Part shown: positions 27,816-37,048 of the stretch, one piece after another | Layout: each line of letters begins with the position of its first letter | Position numbering within the stretch: position 1 is the stretch's first letter | Assembly: GCF_900156165.1 (NCBI RefSeq) | Contig: NZ_FTMY01000016.1 | Span: forward strand, 1 to 64,000 | DNA length: 64,000 nt | Origin: Pseudacidovorax sp. RU35E | Lineage (GTDB): Bacteria > Pseudomonadota > Gammaproteobacteria > Burkholderiales > Burkholderiaceae_C | Direction of reading: 5' to 3' | Notes under the pieces: model-generated | What the model was told of the DNA's origin: nothing | The model's database searches: none | The model's input: only the letters and a program-made list of their open reading frames with translations | Program-made: the position numbers and the translations under genes

Positions 27816-28970
27816 TCAAGCCGTCGGATACGTCCCCGGCAACAGAATGCTCCGGTCCACGTTGCGCAACTGCGTATGCCCGCAGAAGGCCATGGTCGTG
27901 TCCAGCTCCTTGTGGATGATCTGCAGCGCCCGCGTCACGCCGGCCTCGCCCATCGCGCCCAGGCCGTAGACCATCGAGCGGCCGATCATCGTGCCGCGCG
28001 CGCCCAGGGCCCAGGCCTTGAGCACGTCCTGGCCGCTGCGGATGCCGCCGTCCATCCACACCTCCAGCCGGTGGCCCACCGCGTCCACGATGGCCGGCAG
28101 GGCCGAGATGCTGCTGGGCGCGCCGTCGAGCTGGCGGCCGCCATGGTTGCTCACCACGATGGCGTCGGCGCCGGCATCGGCGGCCATGCGGGCGTCTTCC
28201 TCGACCATGATCCCCTTCAAGATCAGCTTGCCGCCCCACTGCTGCTTGACCCATTCGATGTCGGCCCACGACAGGCGCGGATCGAACTGCTCGTTGGTCC
28301 AGGCGGCCAGCGAGCTCATGTCGCTCACGCCCTTCACATGGCCCACCAGGTTGCGGAAGGTGCGGCGCTTGGTCTGCGCCATGCCCATGACCCAGCGCGG
28401 CTTGGTCGCCAGGTTGAGGATGTTCTTGAGCGTCGGCCGCGGCGGCGCCGTCAGGCCGTTCTTGAGGTCCTTGTGGCGCTGGCCGATCACCTGCAGGTCC
28501 AGCGTCAGCACCAGTGCGCTGCACTTCGCCGCCTTGCAGCGGTCGATCATGCGGGCCATGGCGTCGCGGTCGCGCATCATGTACAGCTGGAACCAGAAGG
28601 GCGCCGACGTGTTCTGCGCGATGTCCTCGATGGAGCAGATGCTCATGGTCGAGAGCGTGAACGGAATGCCGAACTTCTCGGCCGCGCGCGCCGCATGGAT
28701 CTCGCCGTCGGCATGCTGCATGCCCGTCAGGCCCACCGGCGCGATGGCCACGGGCATCTTCGCGGGCACGCCCACCATGGTGGTGGCGGTGCTGCGGTTC
28801 TCCAGGTTGACGGCCACGCGCTGGCGCAGCTTGATCTTCTGGAAGTCCTCTTCGTTGGCGCGGTAGGTGCCTTCGGTCCAGGCGCCGGAGTCGGCATAGT
28901 CGTAGAACATGCGCGGCACGCGCTTCTGCGCCAGCACGCGCAGGTCTTCGATGTTGGTGATGACGGTCAT
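27816..28970 (-). CDS. lldD: FMN-dependent L-lactate dehydrogenase / alpha-hydroxy acid oxidase
   Basis: A 384-residue FMN-dependent alpha-hydroxy-acid dehydrogenase. The active-site motif SNHGGRQLD (catalytic His, substrate-binding Arg) is intact. The FMN-barrel elements MPVAIAPVGLTGM and LDLQVIGQRH and the late WMDGGIRSGQDVLKAWALGA are also present. It oxidises L-lactate to pyruvate and passes electrons to the respiratory chain. The start at 28970 has GGAA upstream. It lies 54 bases after a lactate permease gene on the same strand, which strongly supports lactate as the substrate. The product is normally membrane-associated. Confidence 0.92.
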   Translation of the reverse strand: MTVITNIEDLRVLAQKRVPRMFYDYADSGAWTEGTYRANEEDFQKIKLRQRVAVNLENRSTATTMVGVPAKMPVAIAPVGLTGMQHADGEIHAARAAEKFGIPFTLSTMSICSIEDIAQNTSAPFWFQLYMMRDRDAMARMIDRCKAAKCSALVLTLDLQVIGQRHKDLKNGLTAPPRPTLKNILNLATKPRWVMGMAQTKRRTFRNLVGHVKGVSDMSSLAAWTNEQFDPRLSWADIEWVKQQWGGKLILKGIMVEEDARMAADAGADAIVVSNHGGRQLDGAPSSISALPAIVDAVGHRLEVWMDGGIRSGQDVLKAWALGARGTMIGRSMVYGLGAMGEAGVTRALQIIHKELDTTMAFCGHTQLRNVDRSILLPGTYPTA

Positions 28971-29024
28971 GGAAGTTCCGGAAGGGCGGGCCCGGCGCAC
29001 GACAGGCGCGCCGGGCCGGCTTGT

Positions 29025-30686
29025 TCAGTGGACCACGGTCAGGGTGAAGGGCCAGACGTACGCCTGCAGCGTCACATACAGGCCCACCAGCGCCGCGAGC
29101 GCGATCGAGTGGAAGAAAACGTAGCGCAGGATATCGCCTTCGTGATTGAACCAGCGGGTGGCCGTGGAGGCCACGACGATGGACTGCGCGTCGATCATCT
29201 TGCCCATCACGCCGCCCGAGCTGTTGGCCGCGCCCATCAGGTTGGCCGAGAGGCCCAACTGCTCGGCTGCCACCTTCTGCATGCCGCCGAAGAGCACGTT
29301 CGACGCCGTGTCCGAGCCCGTGAGCGCCACGCCGATCCAGCCCATCAGCGTGCCGAAGAAGGGATACAGCACGCCGGTGTTGGCGAAGGCCAGGCCCAGC
29401 GTGGTGTCGGTGCCCGAGAAGCGCGTGAGCGTGCCCAGCGCCAGCATCAGCACGATGGTCAGCAGCGAGTAGCGCACCATCCACAGCGTGCGGAAGAAGG
29501 TGCCCACGATGGCCACCGGGCTGTACTTCATCAGCACGGCACTGAGCACCGCCGCCAGCAGGATGCCGCTGCCGGTGGCCGACAGCAGGTTCAGCACGTA
29601 GACGGCCGCCTCCTTGTGGGGCGTCGTCACCACCGGCGGCATCTTGTCGATCATGTTGTGCAGGCCCGGCATCGGGAAGCTGGGCGCGAACAGGCCGTTG
29701 AGCCAGGTCTTGACCGCCGGCAGGCCCCAGACGAAGACGAACACCGACAGGATCAGCCACGGCATCCAGGCCCGCACCAGCGCGGCGCGGCTGTGCTGGC
29801 GCACCGGCTGCGGGGGCTTGGCCTCGGCGGCGCTGGGGTCGTTGCCGCGCATCGACGGCGAGGTCCAGATGCGCTTGGGCTGCCACACGCGCAGGAAGGC
29901 CACCAGGCTCAGCATCGAGACGACGGCCGCGATGATGTCCACCAGCTCCGGCCCGATGAAGTTGGACACCAGGAACTGCGGCACCGCGAAGCTCACGCCC
30001 GTCACCAGGATCGCGGGCCAGATCTCCATCATGGCCTTGCGGCCGGCAAAGGCCCAGATCAGCCAGAAGGGCACCATCAGCGAGAAGAAGGGCAGCTGCC
30101 GGCCGATCATGGCCGTCACCTCCATCAGGTCGTAGCCATGCACCTTGGCCAGCGTGATCACCGGCGTGCCCAGCGCGCCGAAGGCCACCGGCGCGGTGTT
30201 GGCGATCAGCGACAGGCCCGAGGCCGCCAGCGGCGAGAAGCCCAGCCCGATCAGGATGGCCGCGGTCACCGCCACCGGCGTGCCGAAGCCGGCCGCGCCC
30301 TCGAAGAAGGCGCCGAAGCAGAAGGCGATCAGCAGCAGCTGGATGCGCCGGTCCTCGGTGATGCCCGAGAGCGAATCCTGCAGCACCGCGAAGCTGCCGT
30401 TCTGCTCGGTCAGCTGGTGCAGGAAGATGATGTTGAGCACGATCCAGCCGATGGGCAGCAGGCCGGTGAAGGCGCCGAAGAGCGCCGCGCGCCCGGCCAG
30501 GTCGGCGGGCATGCCGTAGGCGAAGACGGCCACCAGCAGCGCCGCGACGAGGCCCATGCCGGCGGCGATGTGCGCCTTGATGTGGAAGAAGCCCAGTGCA
30601 GCGAGCATCACCACCACCGGGATCGCCGCGAGGGCGGTGGAGATGAACATGTTGCCGAACGGGTCGTAGATCTGCTGCCAGGGCAT
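29025..30686 (-). CDS. lctP: L-lactate permease
   Basis: A 553-residue inner-membrane permease of the LctP/LldP family with about 12-14 hydrophobic helices. Conserved blocks include FCFGAFFEGAAGFGTPVAV, NTAPVAFGALGTPV and GSDTASNVLFGGMQ...ANSSGGVMGKMIDAQSI, the C-terminal signature of lactate permeases. It takes up L-lactate (and often glycolate) with protons. It is the first gene of a two-gene lactate operon with lldD. A LysR gene lies 216 bases upstream on the same strand and may control it. Confidence 0.93.
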   Translation of the reverse strand: MPWQQIYDPFGNMFISTALAAIPVVVMLAALGFFHIKAHIAAGMGLVAALLVAVFAYGMPADLAGRAALFGAFTGLLPIGWIVLNIIFLHQLTEQNGSFAVLQDSLSGITEDRRIQLLLIAFCFGAFFEGAAGFGTPVAVTAAILIGLGFSPLAASGLSLIANTAPVAFGALGTPVITLAKVHGYDLMEVTAMIGRQLPFFSLMVPFWLIWAFAGRKAMMEIWPAILVTGVSFAVPQFLVSNFIGPELVDIIAAVVSMLSLVAFLRVWQPKRIWTSPSMRGNDPSAAEAKPPQPVRQHSRAALVRAWMPWLILSVFVFVWGLPAVKTWLNGLFAPSFPMPGLHNMIDKMPPVVTTPHKEAAVYVLNLLSATGSGILLAAVLSAVLMKYSPVAIVGTFFRTLWMVRYSLLTIVLMLALGTLTRFSGTDTTLGLAFANTGVLYPFFGTLMGWIGVALTGSDTASNVLFGGMQKVAAEQLGLSANLMGAANSSGGVMGKMIDAQSIVVASTATRWFNHEGDILRYVFFHSIALAALVGLYVTLQAYVWPFTLTVVH

Positions 30687-30858
30687 GGCGTGTCTCCTGC
30701 GTGTTGTTGTGAACGGTGCGCTGCGTGGGGCGGCCCGCCGAGGCGGCCGTGCGGCGCGACGCCAATGTAGGAGCGCTGGGGGGGTGCAGGCCTGAAAACG
30801 ACGCGCGGGGGGCGTGAATCTTTTTCACGGCTTGCCGCGGCGCAAGGCGGCGGGACGA

Positions 30859-30879
30859 GGCTTCGACAGGCTCAGCCCG
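30859..30879. repeat. Short dispersed repeat, copy 1
   Basis: A 21-base sequence (core TTCGACAGGCTCAGCCCG) in the 216-base gap between LysR and lctP. An identical 21-base sequence in the opposite orientation occurs at 51238-51258. The motif is familiar as an abundant intergenic repeat in Burkholderiales and Xanthomonadales. The rest of this gap shows no feature I can support. Confidence 0.7.
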
Positions 30880-30902
30880 CGCTGAGAAAAACGCAGGCCT
30901 GC

Positions 30903-31796
30903 TCAGTCCCGCATCGCCTGCCGGATCCAGTCGACGAAGGCGGCGCATTCCCAGCGCTCCAGCGTGCCCGGCTTCCAGCACAGAAAGTAGTCGTGCGGCG
31001 AGCGCACGCTGCGCCGCGACAGTCGCACCAGCCGGCCGCTGTCCAGCCAGCCCTGGCCGAGCTTCAGCCGCATCAGCGCCACGCCGAAGCCAGCCACGGC
31101 GGCGTCCAGCACCAGGCCGAGGTCGTTGAACTGGTTGCCCGAGGCCGGCTCGGGCAGGCCGATGCCGCACGCGCGGAACCAGGTGCGCCAGGGCTCCAGC
31201 GGCGAGCGGATCAGGTGGGCGCGGCCGATCTCGGCCTCGGTGTCGAAGTCGCCCTCGAAGGGGCCGGCCTCGCCCAGGTATTCGGGGCTGCAGACGGGGC
31301 AGACCTCGTCGGAGAGCAGGTGCATCGACTCCCGGTCCGGAAAGGGTCCGACGCCGAAGCGCAGCTCGATGTCGGCCTCCTCGGCCGTCACGTTGTGGAT
31401 GGGAATGGCCACCTGCAGCATCAGCTCGATGTCGGGGTAGGCATGGCGGAACAGCGCCAGCCGCGGCAGCAGCAGCTGGCGCGAGAAGGTGGGCGTGACG
31501 GCCACGCGCAGCCGCGTGGCGGCCGGCGCCGGCCGGGCGGGGCGCGGCGCGTCCTGTAGCGCCGCCATCGCCTCGCGCACCCGCAGCAGGTAGGCCGCGC
31601 CTTCGGGCGAGGGCAGGAACTCACCGCGTGTGGCGAAGAGCTTGAGCCCCAGCTGCGTCTCCAGCTGACGGATGCGGTGGCTCACCGCGCTGGGCGTGAC
31701 CGACAGCTCGGCCGCCGCCTGCGTCACGCTGCGCAGACGCGCGACGGCCTCGAAGGCCAACAAGGACTGGATGGGCGGGATGCGGACGGCGGTCAT
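30903..31796 (-). CDS. LysR-family regulator (GcvA-like)
   Basis: A 297-residue LysR-type regulator. The N-terminal winged HTH begins IPPIQSLLAFEAVARLRSV with recognition segment LSVTPSAVSHRIRQLETQLG, as in the GcvA subgroup. The periplasmic-binding-protein-like effector domain follows (LRVAVTPTFSRQLLLPRL... ). It is co-directional with, and upstream of, the lactate permease-dehydrogenase operon and may regulate it, but LysR genes more often act on divergent targets; the divergent side here shows an unrelated SDR gene on the same strand. The effector is unknown. Confidence 0.88.
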   Translation of the reverse strand: MTAVRIPPIQSLLAFEAVARLRSVTQAAAELSVTPSAVSHRIRQLETQLGLKLFATRGEFLPSPEGAAYLLRVREAMAALQDAPRPARPAPAATRLRVAVTPTFSRQLLLPRLALFRHAYPDIELMLQVAIPIHNVTAEEADIELRFGVGPFPDRESMHLLSDEVCPVCSPEYLGEAGPFEGDFDTEAEIGRAHLIRSPLEPWRTWFRACGIGLPEPASGNQFNDLGLVLDAAVAGFGVALMRLKLGQGWLDSGRLVRLSRRSVRSPHDYFLCWKPGTLERWECAAFVDWIRQAMRD

Positions 31797-31902
31797 GGGC
31801 GGTCATGCGCCGGGGCGGGCCGCCGGCGGGTCGAAGACGGTCCCGCATTCTGGCGGCACGGCACGCCGCCGCCGCCGCTTCCCGAGCGGGCCGGGTGGGC
31901 GC

Positions 31903-32673
31903 TCAGCGCCCCCAGGCGCAGCCGCCGTCGACCACCAGCGTGGAACCGACGACGTAGTCCCCGGCGCGCGAGGCCAGGAAGATGGCGGCACCGGCCATGT
32001 CCTCTGGCGTGCCCACGCGGCCCAGCGGAACGCGGCCGGCCACCTCGTCGCCGTGGTCGCGCGCTTCCTTGTTCATGCTGGAGGCGAAAGGCCCGGGCGC
32101 GATGGCGCTGACCACGATGCGGTGCGGTGCCAGGTGCATCGCCATGCGCTTGGTCAGGTGGATCAGGCCGGCCTTGCTGGCCGCGTAGGAGTAGGTCTCC
32201 CACGGGTTGACCGAGATGCCGTCGATGGAGGCGATCTGAATCACCTTCGCCAGGTGGTCGGTGGCCGCCTTCTTGAGCATGGGCGTGAGCGCCTGCGTCA
32301 GGAAGAAGGGCGACTTCATGTTGAGGTCCACCACCTTGTCCCAGCCGCTCTCGGGGAACTCTTCATACGGCGCGCCCCAGGCGGCGCCTGCGTTGTTGAC
32401 CAGGATGTCGAGCGAGTCTTCGTGCTTTGCATAGGCGGCGACCAGCGCCTGCACGCCTTCCATCGTCGACACGTCCGCCGGCAGCGAGACGCAGTGGCCG
32501 AGCGCCGACAGCTCCTGGGCCGTCTGGTCGCAGGCGTCGGCCTTGCGGGCCGAGATGTAGACCCGGGCGCCTTGCGCCAGGTAGCCCTCGGCGATCATGC
32601 GGCCGATGCCGCGCGAGCCGCCGGTGATGAGGGCCGTGCGGCCCTTGAGCGAGAAGAGGTTCGAGGTGTCCAT
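31903..32673 (-). CDS. Short-chain dehydrogenase/reductase
   Basis: A 256-residue classical SDR. The NAD(P)-binding TGGSRGIGR, the structural NNAGAAWG, the catalytic Ser (IQIASIDG) and YSYAASK are all in place. The ending VVGSTLVVDGGCAWGR is typical of this subgroup, which includes 3-oxoacyl reductases and gluconate 5-dehydrogenase-like enzymes. An Arg after the glycine motif (ISARKAD) favours NADP(H). It is divergent from opgD with a 167-base space. Substrate is unknown. Confidence 0.88.
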   Translation of the reverse strand: MDTSNLFSLKGRTALITGGSRGIGRMIAEGYLAQGARVYISARKADACDQTAQELSALGHCVSLPADVSTMEGVQALVAAYAKHEDSLDILVNNAGAAWGAPYEEFPESGWDKVVDLNMKSPFFLTQALTPMLKKAATDHLAKVIQIASIDGISVNPWETYSYAASKAGLIHLTKRMAMHLAPHRIVVSAIAPGPFASSMNKEARDHGDEVAGRVPLGRVGTPEDMAGAAIFLASRAGDYVVGSTLVVDGGCAWGR

Positions 32674-32840
32674 GGTGCGTGTCTCCTTCTGGGGCGCAGC
32701 TTAAGAGCGCCCGCCCTGCGGGGCCGTCGCCAAGGCGCCAAACGCAACGGGATGCATCGAAGTGCAATTCCGACATGAGGGGAATCCCGGAGCGCGGTAT
32801 GGTTGCCCCCTTCACAAGAACAACGACCTTTCCCCTGCCT

Positions 32841-34439
32841 ATGCTCGACCGACGCTCCTTCGTCTCTTCCGGCGCCGCCGCCTTCGCCCTGGGTCTTCTG
32901 GGCCGGCCCGCCTCCGCTCAGAACGCCAAGGCCCTGCAGCTGAGCCAGCCGCGGCCCTTCTCGTGGGACGGCCTGGTGGCCGACGCCCAGGCCCTCGCCG
33001 GCCAGCCCTATGCGCAGGAAAACCGCCTGCCGAAGGACGTGCTGGAGCGCATCGACTACGACGCCCACGGCAAGATCCGCTTCGACACCGACTACGCCCT
33101 GTTCAAGGACGGGCCCGGCGCCTTCCCGGTCACCTTCTTCCACCTGGGCCGCTTCTTCCAGGTGCCGGTGCACATGCATGTGCTCGAGAACGCCGGCGGC
33201 GACGTGTTCTCGCGCGAGATCGTCTACGACAGCGCCTACTTCGACATGCCGGCCGACAGCCCGGCCAAGCAACTGCCCGATGGCGCGGGCTTTGCCGGCT
33301 TCCGCTTCCAGGAAAGCCGGCTGGGCGACCAGGCCAAGCTGGACTGGCGCAAGAACGACTGGGTGGCCTTTTTGGGGGCCTCGTACTTCCGCGCCATCGG
33401 CGAGCTCTACCAGTACGGCCTGTCGGCCCGCGGCATCGCGCTGGACGTGGCCCTGCCGGACCGGCCGGAGGAGTTCCCCAACTTCACCCGCTTCTGGTTC
33501 GAGCCGCCCAAGGACGACACCACGGTGGTCGTCTATGCGCTGCTGGAAGGCCCGAGCGTCACTGGCGCCTTCCGCTTCGTCATGCAGCGCAAGGCGGCGG
33601 TGATCATGGACATCGAGCAGCGCCTCTTCTTGCGCCGCGATGTGGGCCGCCTGGGTCTGGTGCCGCTGACCTCGATGTACTGGTATTCGGAGACGCTGGG
33701 CGCCCGCGGCATCGACTGGCGGCCCGAGGTGCACGACTCCGACGGCCTGGCGTTGTGGACGGGCGGCGGCGAGCGCATCTGGCGCCCGCTCAACAACCCG
33801 ACCGTCACCCGCGCCTCGCAGTTCAACGACCGCGGGCCCAAGGGCTTCGGCCTGCTGCAGCGCGACCGTGCCTTCGACCACTACCAGGACGGCGTGATGT
33901 ACGACAAGCGCCCCAGCCTGTGGGTGGAGCCGCTGGGCGACTGGGGCGACGGCTCGGTGCAGCTGATCGAGATCCCGACCGACGACGAGATCCACGACAA
34001 CATCGTCGCCTTCTGGGTGCCGGCCGCGCCCGCCGCCAAGGGCAGCAGCTACAACCTGCGCTACCGCCTGTACTGGCAGGCGGATGAGCCCTTCCCCGGC
34101 CCGCTGGCACGCTGCGTGGCCACGCGCATCGGCCGCGGCGGCCAGCCGGGCCAGCCGCGTCCGCAGGGCGTGCGCAAGTTCATGGTGGAGTTCGTGGGCG
34201 GCACGCTCAAGGACATTCCCTTCGGCGTCAAGCCCGAGGCGGTGCTCACCGCCTCGAGCGGCAGCTTCTCGTACGTCTTCACCGAGGCCGTGCCCAACGG
34301 CGTGCCGGGCCACTGGCGTGCGCAGTTCGACTTCACGCCCGCGCCCGGCAACAACGAGCCGGTGGACATGCGCCTCTACCTGCGCAACGGCGGCGTCACG
34401 CTGACGGAGACCTGGCTGTATCAGCTGCAGCCGGGCTGA
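32841..34439 (+). CDS. opgD: Glucan biosynthesis protein D (Tat-exported)
   Basis: OpgD (MdoD) is a periplasmic protein that shapes osmoregulated periplasmic glucans. The 532-residue protein starts with a twin-arginine signal (MLDRRSFVSSGAAAFALGLL), as OpgD proteins do. The mature protein holds the OpgG/D domain: LENRLPKDVLERIDYD-like start, QEFNDRGPKGFGLLQRDR-type block (here QFNDRGPKGFGLLQRDR) and DNIVAFWVPA. The reading frame is open 54 codons upstream, but only 32841 yields a signal peptide. Its 3' end overlaps the convergent kinase gene by 44 bases. No opgH glucosyltransferase is in this window. Confidence 0.92.
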   Translation: MLDRRSFVSSGAAAFALGLLGRPASAQNAKALQLSQPRPFSWDGLVADAQALAGQPYAQENRLPKDVLERIDYDAHGKIRFDTDYALFKDGPGAFPVTFFHLGRFFQVPVHMHVLENAGGDVFSREIVYDSAYFDMPADSPAKQLPDGAGFAGFRFQESRLGDQAKLDWRKNDWVAFLGASYFRAIGELYQYGLSARGIALDVALPDRPEEFPNFTRFWFEPPKDDTTVVVYALLEGPSVTGAFRFVMQRKAAVIMDIEQRLFLRRDVGRLGLVPLTSMYWYSETLGARGIDWRPEVHDSDGLALWTGGGERIWRPLNNPTVTRASQFNDRGPKGFGLLQRDRAFDHYQDGVMYDKRPSLWVEPLGDWGDGSVQLIEIPTDDEIHDNIVAFWVPAAPAAKGSSYNLRYRLYWQADEPFPGPLARCVATRIGRGGQPGQPRPQGVRKFMVEFVGGTLKDIPFGVKPEAVLTASSGSFSYVFTEAVPNGVPGHWRAQFDFTPAPGNNEPVDMRLYLRNGGVTLTETWLYQLQPG

Positions 34440-35775
34440 TCGCTGCCCAGCGGGCCGTGGCGGCGGCCAGGGCTGCAGCGCTGGGGCGTTGGGTGGCGTC
34501 GGCCTGCGTGCAGGCGGCTGCCCAGGCGCTGGGCGTGTCGGCCGGAGCCGCATCGGTCGCAGCGGCACCGTCGGCGAGCGCCAGAAGTTCTGACAGCAGC
34601 ACGCCCAGGGCCCGCACGTCCATGCGGCGAAGCGCATCCCCTAACTCCCCTTCTGGCGCGAAGGCCGCGGCGCCGAAGTCGCCGAGCAGCGCCGTCGCCT
34701 CGCCCTGGGGCGCATCCGGCCGCCACAGCAGGTTGTGGGCATACAGGTCGCCATGCACCAGTCCGCGTGCATGCAGGTGGGCCAGCGCCGACGCCACGTC
34801 GGCAGCGATGCGCAGCGCCACGTCGGCCGGCATGCGCAACCCGTCCGCGTACACATCGCGCGTGCAGCTGTCGAAGCTGGGCGGGCCGGCCAGCGTGCGG
34901 TAGTGCGGCGCGATGCGCGCCATAACCAAGCCCTGCGTGCCGGCTGGATGGCCCTGCAGCCGCCCGAGCACCGGGATCAGGCGCGGATGCGTGCCCGCCG
35001 CCAGGCTGGCCGCCATCTCGGTCAGTGGCCAGCCGTCGCTGGTGACCTCGCCCTTGAAGAGCTTGATGGCCACGTCCTGTGCCGCCGCGCCTTCGCCCAG
35101 CACGCCGGCATGGATGCGGCCCGAGGCGCCTTCGCCCAGCAACTCGCCGACCTGCAATGAAGACCAGTCGATGGCGTCCGAAGACTGGCCATGGCGCGCC
35201 GCGTCCTCGACCGCTGCGTTGAAGGCGTTGCCGCCGACGGCCAGCCACGACAGGGCCGGCAAGTCGGCCAGCCAGCCGGGCAGCGCCTCGAAGCGGTTGG
35301 CTGCGAGGCGCAGCAGTTCCAGCGCCTGGCACTGCCGCAGGTCGGGCAGGGCCGCGAGCCGGTTGCCGGCCAGCATCAGCTTCTGCAGCCGGGTGCGCCG
35401 GCCGAGTTCTTCGGGCAGTTCGGCGAGGTCGTTGTCGGTCAGGATCAGCCAGCGCAGCCGCGCGGGCAGTGCTTCGGGGGGCACATGGGCGATGCGATTG
35501 GCCTTGAAGCCGACCATCTCCAGCTGCGGGCAGGCGCCCAGCGCGGTGGGCAGCGCGGTGAAGCGGTTGGACGAGGCGAAGAAGACGCGCAGCCGGTGCA
35601 GGCGGTGCAGGTCGTCGGGGAGCGTGTCGAGCCGGTTGCCGGAAAGGTCCAGCACTTCCAGCGTGTCGGCCAGGTCGAAGATCTCGCGGGGGAAGGTGTC
35701 GAGGTCGGCGGCGATGCGCAGGCGCCGCGCGCCCACCAGGTCGCCGGCGCGCAGCCGTTGCAGGTCGTCGGTCAT
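34396..35775 (-). CDS. Leucine-rich-repeat protein kinase
   Basis: A 459-residue two-domain protein. Residues about 20-190 hold six to seven leucine-rich repeats (e.g. LEVLDLSGNRLDTLPDDLHR). Residues about 205-440 form a protein kinase domain: glycine loop LGEGASGRIHAG, VAIKLFK (Lys), HGDLYAHNLLW (catalytic loop, HGD in place of HRD) and GDFGAAAF (DFG). The catalytic Asp, Asn and Mg-binding Asp are kept, so it may be active; loss of the HRD Arg suggests no activation-loop phosphorylation control. No signal peptide or membrane helix is seen. It overlaps opgD tail-to-tail. Substrates are unknown. Confidence 0.85.
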   Translation of the reverse strand: MTDDLQRLRAGDLVGARRLRIAADLDTFPREIFDLADTLEVLDLSGNRLDTLPDDLHRLHRLRVFFASSNRFTALPTALGACPQLEMVGFKANRIAHVPPEALPARLRWLILTDNDLAELPEELGRRTRLQKLMLAGNRLAALPDLRQCQALELLRLAANRFEALPGWLADLPALSWLAVGGNAFNAAVEDAARHGQSSDAIDWSSLQVGELLGEGASGRIHAGVLGEGAAAQDVAIKLFKGEVTSDGWPLTEMAASLAAGTHPRLIPVLGRLQGHPAGTQGLVMARIAPHYRTLAGPPSFDSCTRDVYADGLRMPADVALRIAADVASALAHLHARGLVHGDLYAHNLLWRPDAPQGEATALLGDFGAAAFAPEGELGDALRRMDVRALGVLLSELLALADGAAATDAAPADTPSAWAAACTQADATQRPSAAALAAATARWAAISPAAADTARSPSA

Positions 35776-35820
35776 CGGGGCAGTTTAGGGGGCCGCCTCG
35801 ACCCGCGGGCTCACACCTTG

Positions 35821-36909
35821 TCAGGCCAGGCGGAAGCGGTAGATGCCGTCCTCGCCCAGCTCGCGGCGCAGCTGGCCGGCGAACCAGAGGCAGTGCAGGT
35901 GGGCGATGGTCTCGCCCAGGGCGAAGGTCATCTGGTGCAGGTCCAGCTCGCGCTTGAAGAGGATGGGCAGGGCCTCGGCTGCCGTGTGCGGCTTCTGCGC
36001 GCAGGCGGCCTGCAGTTCGGCCAGGCGGTCGCGGTGGTGTTCCTGCAGCTGCTCCACCCGGCGGTGGATGCCGCGGAAGGGCTTGCCGTGGGCGGGCAGG
36101 CCCAGGGTCTCGGCAGGCAGGGCGTTGAAGCGTTCGATGCTGTCCAGGAAGAGGCGCAGCGAGTTGGCCTCGGGCTCGCCCGCATGCACGCTCACGTTGG
36201 TGGAGATGCGCGGCAGCATCATGTCGCCGCCCAGCAGCACGCCCGCGTGGCGTCCGGTCTCGTCCTGCCATTCGAGCGAATCGCAGAACAGCGAGATGTG
36301 TTCCGGCGCGTGACCGTAGCCGACGATGCAGCGCCAGTCGTGGTCGCCGATGCGAATGACGTCGCCGTCCATCATGCGCACGAAGCGATCCGGCACGGCG
36401 GGCACCATGTTGCGGTAGTAGCTGGTGCGCGCGCGCAGCTTGTCCAGGGCCTCGGGGTCGGTGAAGCCGTGCGTGGCGAAGAAGGCCGCGGCTGCCTCGC
36501 CGCCGGCCAGGGTGTCGCCGGCGGTGCTGAGCACGCGGGCCACGTGGTAGTCGGTCGAGCTGATCCACAGCGGCGCGTTCCAGCGCTCGCACAGCCAGTG
36601 CGCCAGTCCGATGTGGTCGGGGTGCATGTGCGTGACGATCACGCGCAGGATGGGCAGGCCCTGCAGCTCGGTCTCGAACACCTGCTCCCACTGCTGGCGC
36701 GCCTCGTCGCGCGCGATGCAGCAGTCCACCACGCTCCAGCCCTCGCGGCCGTCGATGCGGTCGCGCAGCAGCCAGAGGTTGATGTGGTCCAGCGCGAAGG
36801 GCAGGCGCATGCGGATCCAGCGCACGCCGGGCGCGACCTCGAGGGTCTTGCCGGGCTCGGGCAGCGTGTCGCCCAGGGGGTAGTGGAGTTCGCGTTCGAG
36901 GAGGTTCAT
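35821..36909 (-). CDS. MBL-fold hydrolase with C-terminal winged-helix region
   Basis: A 362-residue metallo-beta-lactamase-fold protein. The metal motif THMHPDHIGLAHWL is intact, with later ligands in GYGHAPEH, GGDMMLPR and LPAHGKPF. The C-terminal part (HRRVEQLQEHHRDRLAEL to the end) matches the winged-helix extension seen in LACTB2-like and glyoxalase-type hydrolases. The start at 36909 removes 68 codons that run through the regulatory palindromes. It is divergent from the MerR regulator gene. In Burkholderiales this pair is often next to branched-chain acyl-CoA catabolism, so a thioesterase role is possible. Confidence 0.85.
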   Translation of the reverse strand: MNLLERELHYPLGDTLPEPGKTLEVAPGVRWIRMRLPFALDHINLWLLRDRIDGREGWSVVDCCIARDEARQQWEQVFETELQGLPILRVIVTHMHPDHIGLAHWLCERWNAPLWISSTDYHVARVLSTAGDTLAGGEAAAAFFATHGFTDPEALDKLRARTSYYRNMVPAVPDRFVRMMDGDVIRIGDHDWRCIVGYGHAPEHISLFCDSLEWQDETGRHAGVLLGGDMMLPRISTNVSVHAGEPEANSLRLFLDSIERFNALPAETLGLPAHGKPFRGIHRRVEQLQEHHRDRLAELQAACAQKPHTAAEALPILFKRELDLHQMTFALGETIAHLHCLWFAGQLRRELGEDGIYRFRLA

Positions 36910-36943
36910 GCGGCATTGCCGGCGGCAGCCGGCTCGGCTAGTA

Positions 36944-36964
36944 TTGACGTTTACGTCAACGTAA
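36944..36964. promoter_or_regulatory. Overlapping palindromes, probable MerR-family operator
   Basis: TTGACGTTTACGTCAA (36944-36959) is a perfect palindrome apart from its central TT, and it overlaps a second dyad, TTACG-TCAA-CGTAA (36951-36964). A possible minus-strand -10, TACTAG, lies at 36943-36938, 22 bases or so before the MBL start after transcription begins. The site is between the divergent MBL and MerR genes, the usual place for a MerR/LiuR-type site. Confidence 0.7.
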
Positions 36965-37048
36965 GAGTTGCGGTCATTGTAGGCAGCGCTGCCAGATGGC
37001 GCTGTCACCGGTGCGCGACCCTTCGCCGCGCGCGGCAATCCCTCTCGC

